From Anabaena sp. WA102 (GTDB lineage: Bacteria; Cyanobacteriota; Cyanobacteriia; Cyanobacteriales; Nostocaceae), in the NCBI RefSeq assembly GCF_001277295.1, contig NZ_CP011456.1, positions 4,902,001-4,966,000 on the forward strand: a DNA stretch of 64,000 nucleotides. The letters run 5' to 3'. The position numbers were made by a program, and so were the translations under genes. This document shows, in pieces, positions 60,026 to 64,000 of this stretch. Numbering within the stretch: position 1 is the first letter of the stretch; each line of letters begins with the position of its first letter. The notes beneath the pieces were generated by a model. That model did no database searches. It was not told the DNA's origin and worked only from the letters and a program-made list of their open reading frames with translations.

Positions 60026-61807
60026 ATGAGTCAATGTCTTAACCCTCAATGTAATTACGAAAATCCCCAAGGTACTAGCTTTTGTGAAAACTGTGGCGGT
60101 AAAATAGTCCTACGAGATCGCTATCGTCCGATTAAATTCCTGGGAGAAGGTGGTTTTGGCAAGACTTTTCGAGCAATAGATGAAGAAAGATTAAACACCC
60201 CCTGCGTCATTAAACAGTTTTTACCCCAACAAGCCGGAAGCGCAGCCTTACAAAAAGCTACAGAACTATTTCAACAAGAAGCCGTCAGACTGCAAGACTT
60301 GGGAAAACATTCCCAAATACCAGACTTACTCGCATTTTTTTCTCAAGATGGTTTACTTTATTTAGTCCAAGAATTTATAGATGGTCAAAATCTTTTGCAA
60401 GAATTTCAAACTCAAGGTAAATTAAACGAATCCCAAATTATAATTATCCTCACAGAATTATTGCCAGTTATCCAATTTATTCATGATAATAATGTTATTC
60501 ATCGAGATATTAAACCAGAAAATATTATCAGAAGTAAACAAGGTAAATTATTCCTAATTGATTTTGGCGTTTCCAAAGAAACCAGTAGCAGTATTTTAAC
60601 TAGAGTTGGGACTGTTACAGGTACACCCGGATATGCTCCTCCAGAACAATCTCGTGGCATGGTTTATCATAGTAGTGATCTCTATAGTTTAGCTGTTACC
60701 TGTGTGCGATTATTGACGGGACATTTTCAAACATCCGACGGACAAGATAAACTATTTGATACCGAAGAAATGCAATGGCAATGGCAAAACTATGTTTCTT
60801 TAAGTCAAGAATTAACTGATATTTTAGAAACAATGTTGCAGGATATTCCTCGCAAACGTTATAATTCAGCAAGGGAAGTTTTAGCAGCATTGAAAAATCC
60901 TATCAGTCAAAAAACTGTTGTTATTCCTCTTCAACCACAGGTTTCTAATAATCCCTTTAAACAAATTTTTCAGCAATTTATTTCTACCCCAACTAACCCA
61001 CCCCAACCAGCAAATATTCCACCGCAATTTAATAATTCTCACAGATCATTTACCCAAGATTTAGGTAATGGTATTTCTTTAGAAATGATTGCTATCCCTG
61101 GGGGAACTTTTAAAATGGGTTCTCCAAAAAATGAATCAGAAAGATATGATAACGAAAGTCCCCAACATCAAGTTACCATTCAACCATTTTACATGGGCAA
61201 GTTTACTGTTACTCAAGCACAATGGGAAAGAGTCGCAGTGTTACCAAAAATCAATCATGATCTAAATCCCAAACCCTCCTATTTTTCTGGCAAAAATAGA
61301 CCAGTGGAACAGGTTTCATGGCTTGACGCACAGGAATTTTGTGCTAGAATTAGTAAAGCTACAGGTAAAAAATACCGTTTACCCAGTGAGGCTGAATGGG
61401 AGTACGCTTGTAGAGCCGGGACAACCACACCATTTTATTTTGGTGACAATATCACCCCTGATTTGGTAAACTATGATGGTAATTATCCTTACACTTCCGG
61501 TGCAAAAGGTAAATATCGCCAACAAACCACAGATGTAGGAACTTTTCCCCAGAACTCTTTTGGTTTGTATGATATGCACGGTAACGTATGGGAGTGGTGT
61601 GAAGATGATTATGAAGAAAATTATAATAACGCGCCTAAAGACGGTAGTGCTTTAATTAGTCAAAGCACACAATATAAGCTCTTGCGCGGCGGTTCTTGGA
61701 GCAGCCGCGCTAGGTATTGTCGGTCTGCGTTTCGCTCGAGGTTTTTGCGTGGCTTTCGCTACTACTACTACGGTTTTCGGGTCGTGTCTTCGTTCAGGAC
61801 TTTGTAG
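60026..61807 (+). CDS. DGR target: zinc ribbon, Ser/Thr kinase, FGE/C-type-lectin-fold protein
   Basis: 593 aa. A zinc ribbon (CLNPQCN ... FCENCGG, residues 4-23) is followed by a protein kinase domain from about 33: GEGGFG loop (40-45), VIK lysine (63), HRDIKPEN (159-166), LIDFG (177-181) and PGYAPPEQ. After a Pro-rich linker, about 345-593 is a formylglycine-generating-enzyme (SUMF1-like) domain: IPGGTFKMGSPKNES, YRLPSEAEWEYACRAGTTT, FGLYDMHGNVWEWCED and LLRGGSW. FGE domains share the C-type-lectin fold used by DGR target proteins. The last 40 or so codons are the variable repeat; residues 559-561, 564, 569, 571, 573, 576, 577 and 579-581 differ from the template. No signal peptide, so cytoplasmic. 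The kinase residues are intact, suggesting ligand-dependent signalling with a mutable ligand surface; that is inference. Confidence 0.93.
   Translation: MSQCLNPQCNYENPQGTSFCENCGGKIVLRDRYRPIKFLGEGGFGKTFRAIDEERLNTPCVIKQFLPQQAGSAALQKATELFQQEAVRLQDLGKHSQIPDLLAFFSQDGLLYLVQEFIDGQNLLQEFQTQGKLNESQIIIILTELLPVIQFIHDNNVIHRDIKPENIIRSKQGKLFLIDFGVSKETSSSILTRVGTVTGTPGYAPPEQSRGMVYHSSDLYSLAVTCVRLLTGHFQTSDGQDKLFDTEEMQWQWQNYVSLSQELTDILETMLQDIPRKRYNSAREVLAALKNPISQKTVVIPLQPQVSNNPFKQIFQQFISTPTNPPQPANIPPQFNNSHRSFTQDLGNGISLEMIAIPGGTFKMGSPKNESERYDNESPQHQVTIQPFYMGKFTVTQAQWERVAVLPKINHDLNPKPSYFSGKNRPVEQVSWLDAQEFCARISKATGKKYRLPSEAEWEYACRAGTTTPFYFGDNITPDLVNYDGNYPYTSGAKGKYRQQTTDVGTFPQNSFGLYDMHGNVWEWCEDDYEENYNNAPKDGSALISQSTQYKLLRGGSWSSRARYCRSAFRSRFLRGFRYYYYGFRVVSSFRTL
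61679..61797 (+). repeat. DGR variable repeat (VR)
   Basis: Aligned without gaps to the template 358 bp downstream. Of 119 positions 18 differ: 17 lie where the template has A, and one is T to G (61738). The last 31 bp (61767-61797) are identical, including GGTTTTCGGGTCGTGTCTTC, and end 10 bp before the TAG; this should be the initiation-of-homology region. Template AAC/AAT codons have become AGC, CGC, TAT, TTT, TCG and TAC. Confidence 0.97.
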
Positions 61808-62036
61808 CCCTTTATACTTTTACTCTTTCACCCTCTGCACTTCTTTCTCTTTTCCCTTCTTAGCCCCCCGCCTTTGGCGGAAAAATATTTTTTTAGGAAA
61901 AATCTTGATGCATCATTTAAAGTATATCACATCAATTAAGAAAATAGCAACAAGACAGAATTATTAAAATTTGTATCCAAATAGTCTAACAACAAGTAGC
62001 TAATGATATTGTTCATCTTGGGGTAGGTGATTCCGA
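61808..62036. other. Spacer between VR and TR with a short hairpin
   Basis: 229 bp with no ORF. CCGCC-TTT-GGCGG (61868-61880) followed by A/T tracts forms a small hairpin. A stem-loop downstream of the VR is known to aid retrohoming in several DGRs, and this could also be the target gene's terminator. A further run (CTCTTTCACCCTCTGCACTT) is pyrimidine-rich. Confidence 0.55.
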
Positions 62037-62155
62037 CTCTTGCGCGGCGGTTCTTGGAACAACAACGCTAGGAATTGTCGGTCTGCGAATCGCAATAGGA
62101 ATTTGCGTGACAATCGCAACAACAACTACGGTTTTCGGGTCGTGTCTTCGTTCAG
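62037..62155 (+). repeat. DGR template repeat (TR)
   Basis: 119 bp, non-coding in place. In the VR frame it reads GGSWNNNARNCRSANRNRNL then RDNRNNNYGFRVV, so 10 of the variable codons are AAC/AAT, the codon choice that gives the widest amino-acid range when adenines mutate. It holds 27 adenines, 17 of which are substituted in the VR. It lies between target gene and avd on the same strand, the usual DGR order. Confidence 0.97.
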
Positions 62156-62331
62156 CACTCTTCAAAGTCAGAATTGGTAAATGGGAATTTATCAAGCGTA
62201 TATGAGGAGTCCAAACCTAACCCAGTGATAGAAGCAATTCTGTCCGAATATAAAACTGAGTCGGGTAGCTTGGTAGGGTAAAACCGAAGACTTGCTCGAC
62301 TCTAAACTACATCAAAAATAGCATATAAAAA
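62156..62331 (+). other. Spacer between TR and avd
   Basis: 176 bp without ORF. In characterised DGRs the RNA just downstream of TR is needed by the RT-Avd complex for cDNA priming, so this is the expected spacer RNA; its structure was not worked out. No strong repeat. Confidence 0.5.
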
Positions 62332-62685
62332 ATGGGTGATTTACCTATAATTCAGAAAACTTACGATTTAATTAAATGGTATGTACCGATTATTAATCGT
62401 TTACCACGAAATCATAAGTTTATGCTAGGTAATAGAATCACTACTGTTCTTTATGACATTTTAGATGAATTGCTGATTGCTCGTTATAGTTCTCCAAAAC
62501 TCACAGAATTAAGGTCTTCTAATATTAAACTAGAAATTCTCAGATATCAAACCAGATTACTTTTTGATTTTCATCTAATTTCCACCGACCGTTACGAATA
62601 TATCCAAAAATTAATTAACGAAATTGGTTTAGATTTAGGTGGTTGGATAAAACAACAGGAAAAGTTGACATTAAATAACTTATAA
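62332..62685 (+). CDS. avd: DGR accessory variability determinant (Avd-like four-helix protein)
   Basis: 117 aa. Four amphipathic helices: LPIIQKTYDLIKWYVPIINR, HKFMLGNRITTVLYDILDEL, LRSSNIKLEILRYQTRLLFD and RYEYIQKLINEIGLDLGGWI. The loop KFMLGNRI matches the Avd/bAvd family (a four-helix bundle related to 23S rRNA-intervening-sequence proteins). Basic residues fit RNA binding. Avd forms a pentameric barrel that works with the RT. It sits between TR and RT, as expected. Confidence 0.9.
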   Translation: MGDLPIIQKTYDLIKWYVPIINRLPRNHKFMLGNRITTVLYDILDELLIARYSSPKLTELRSSNIKLEILRYQTRLLFDFHLISTDRYEYIQKLINEIGLDLGGWIKQQEKLTLNNL

Positions 62686-62921
62686 GATTGTAGGTTGGGT
62701 GAAGGGATAGCGCAAGCCAACGAAGTTTTGTAAATGTTTGGTTTCCTAATGTCAACCTAACCTACATGGATTATTATACTGCAAACGGTTCATTGCTTAA
62801 ACAAATATGAAACCCCTCTCCAAACCTCTCCCCGCAACATGGAGAGGCTTTGAACTTGTTATTTGTATTAGAAAAAAGTCCAATTTTTAGCCATTTTGAG
62901 TATATATAGAAGAATTTAGAT
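62686..62921. other. Gap between avd and the DGR reverse transcriptase
   Basis: 236 bp. A palindromic TGTAGGTTGGGTGAAGGGAT ... CAACCTAACCTACA pair and an AACCCCTCTCCAAACCTCTC ... GGAGAGG unit are dispersed repeats. No ORF. The RT gene may therefore have its own promoter. Confidence 0.5.
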
Positions 62922-64000
62922 ATGAAAAGATATGGTAATCTTTGGGAAGAAATTACAGATTTTAGTAACTTACTTCTAGCAGCAAAACAAGCACAAAAAG
63001 CAAAGCGATTTAAACCTGATGTTCTCGAGTTTAATCATAACCTAGAAAGAGAATTATTTAATTTACAAGCAGAACTCAAATTAAAAACCTATACTCCTGG
63101 AGAATATACAACATTTGAAATTTTTGAACCCAAGCCTCGCTTAATTTCTGCTGCACCTTATCGTGATAGGGTAGTACATCATGCTCTTTGTCGTGTTGTT
63201 ACTCCTATTTTTGAAAGTACATTTATTCATGATTCTTACGCTAACCGAGTTGGTTATGGTTCACACCGAGCTTTGCGTCGCTTTACAAAATTTGCTCGTT
63301 CTAGTAAATATATCTTTCAAGCTGATATTCGTAAATACTTCCCGAGTATAGATCATCAAATCTTAAAATCTCTAATTCACCGCAAAATTAAATGTGCTGA
63401 TACCCTCTGGTTACTTGATAAAATCATAGACCATAGTAATGAACAAGAGTTGGTAGTGCATTATTTTCCCGGAGATGACTTATTATCACCTTTAGGAAGA
63501 AGACGTGGTTTACCTATTGGTAATTTGACAAGTCAATTTATGGCAAATGTCTACTTAAACGGTTTTGACCATTTTATCAAAGATCAACTTAAATGTAAAA
63601 AGTATATTCGCTACGTTGATGATTTTGCTTTATTTGGTGATGATAAAATCTTTTTAGCTAATGCCAGAATTTCTATTGAAGGATATTTAGCCAGTCTAAG
63701 ATTAAAAATTCACCCAATTAAAAGCCAATTATTTGAGACTAAACACGGAGCAAATTTTGTCGGTTTTCGTGTGTTACCTAAGCAAATTAAAGTCCGTAGT
63801 AATAGCTTACGTCAAAGCGTTAAAAGAATTAAGAAAACTATCTCACAACATCAACGAGGGATTCTGGACAAAGAAACAATCAGACAAGTTTTGCAAAGCT
63901 GGGTTGCTCATTTACAGCATGGTGACACATGGAGATTAAGAAAAAATATTCGTTCTACTGTTTTCCACCATCTTGAAGATCAGATGCTAAAAATCCTTAA
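62922..64000 (+). CDS. DGR reverse transcriptase (3' end outside window)
   Basis: 359 codons from the ATG at 62922, still open at the right edge. RT motifs: YTPGEYTTFEIFEPKPRLIS, APYRDRVVHHALCRVV (RT2), FQADIRKYFPSIDH (RT3), GLPIGNLTSQFMANVYLN with the IGNLTSQ variant at residues 199-205, catalytic YVDD (231-234) and LKIHPIKSQLF. The [LIV]GxxxSQ motif in place of QGxxxSP separates DGR-type RTs from group II intron RTs. No maturase X or HNH domain is seen. It would copy TR RNA with adenine-specific errors. It may be nearly complete, since DGR RTs are usually 300-400 aa. Confidence 0.96.
   Translation, partial: MKRYGNLWEEITDFSNLLLAAKQAQKAKRFKPDVLEFNHNLERELFNLQAELKLKTYTPGEYTTFEIFEPKPRLISAAPYRDRVVHHALCRVVTPIFESTFIHDSYANRVGYGSHRALRRFTKFARSSKYIFQADIRKYFPSIDHQILKSLIHRKIKCADTLWLLDKIIDHSNEQELVVHYFPGDDLLSPLGRRRGLPIGNLTSQFMANVYLNGFDHFIKDQLKCKKYIRYVDDFALFGDDKIFLANARISIEGYLASLRLKIHPIKSQLFETKHGANFVGFRVLPKQIKVRSNSLRQSVKRIKKTISQHQRGILDKETIRQVLQSWVAHLQHGDTWRLRKNIRSTVFHHLEDQMLKIL

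Noticed and set aside
62037..62155. TR as a decayed duplicate of the kinase gene's 3' end
   Set aside because: Differences concentrate on template adenines and the 3' block is perfect; decay would affect all bases. Avd and a DGR-type RT follow.
63733..63939. 68-aa ORF inside the RT gene
   Set aside because: It is out of frame with the clear RT reading frame and has no independent features.
62922..64000. RT as a second group II intron protein
   Set aside because: It has the IGNLTSQ motif, lacks maturase X and HNH domains, and no domain V is seen nearby; it differs strongly from the RT at 6810.
1..64000. tRNA or rRNA genes
   Set aside because: No T-loop-like GGTTCGAATC pattern with a cloverleaf and no rRNA sequence was noticed by eye in the gaps; a tRNA scan would be decisive.

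Overview
The window reads as chromosome from a filamentous, probably heterocyst-forming cyanobacterium of the Nostocales (Anabaena/Dolichospermum/Aphanizomenon type). Evidence: photosystem genes (psaI, psbEFLJ, psbO, ycf48), ndhCKJ, CP12, a Tic22-like protein, AT-rich sequence with many HIP1 sites (GCGATCGC), and long blocks of 7-bp short tandem repeats (ACCAATT, GGTCATT, GGCAAGA, GTCAGTT) typical of that group. The genus is an inference, and no heterocyst gene was recognised. No rRNA, tRNA or CRISPR array was seen.

Layout. (1) About 1-10,800 is an accessory, defence-like island: the end of an AAA15-type ATPase with a DUF4276 TOPRIM-like partner, a HicBA pair, a ribbon-helix-helix/PIN pair, a small unknown gene convergent with a large TPR-CHAT (caspase-like) protein, a Phd/PIN pair and a PD-(D/E)XK-like protein. 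The N-terminal part of the TPR-CHAT gene lies further along the same strand. It is cut by a complete group II intron (about 6721-8939) whose removal would rejoin the exon in frame, and damaged again by about 100 bp of foreign sequence. A solo IS200/IS605-type right end that looks like an omega RNA sits next to hicB. (2) 11,255-37,600 is mostly core genes (topA, aroQ, pgpH-like, tandem vWA genes, GHL10 hydrolase, hybrid kinase, DUF151 nuclease, ribE, M23 peptidase, birA, pgeF, cp12, cbiD, guaA, grxC, gshB) separated by repeat blocks. (3) 38,000-59,500 holds ftsZ/ftsQ, psbO, a group 3 sigma factor, a lipoprotein, psaI, psbEFLJ-ycf48-rubA, ndhCKJ, dxs, Tic22-like and prmC. Two families of short inverted-repeat elements (MITE-like, called A and B here) are scattered through it.

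(4) 60,026-64,000 is a diversity-generating retroelement (DGR). The target is a zinc-ribbon/Ser-Thr-kinase/formylglycine-generating-enzyme-fold protein whose last 40 codons are the variable repeat. A template repeat lies 358 bp downstream, then an Avd-like accessory gene and a reverse transcriptase that runs off the window. Over 119 aligned bases the repeats differ at 17 of 27 template adenines and at only 1 of 92 other positions, the signature of adenine-directed mutagenic retrohoming. This is the most notable system in the window. It couples a hypervariable C-type-lectin-fold surface to a signalling kinase.
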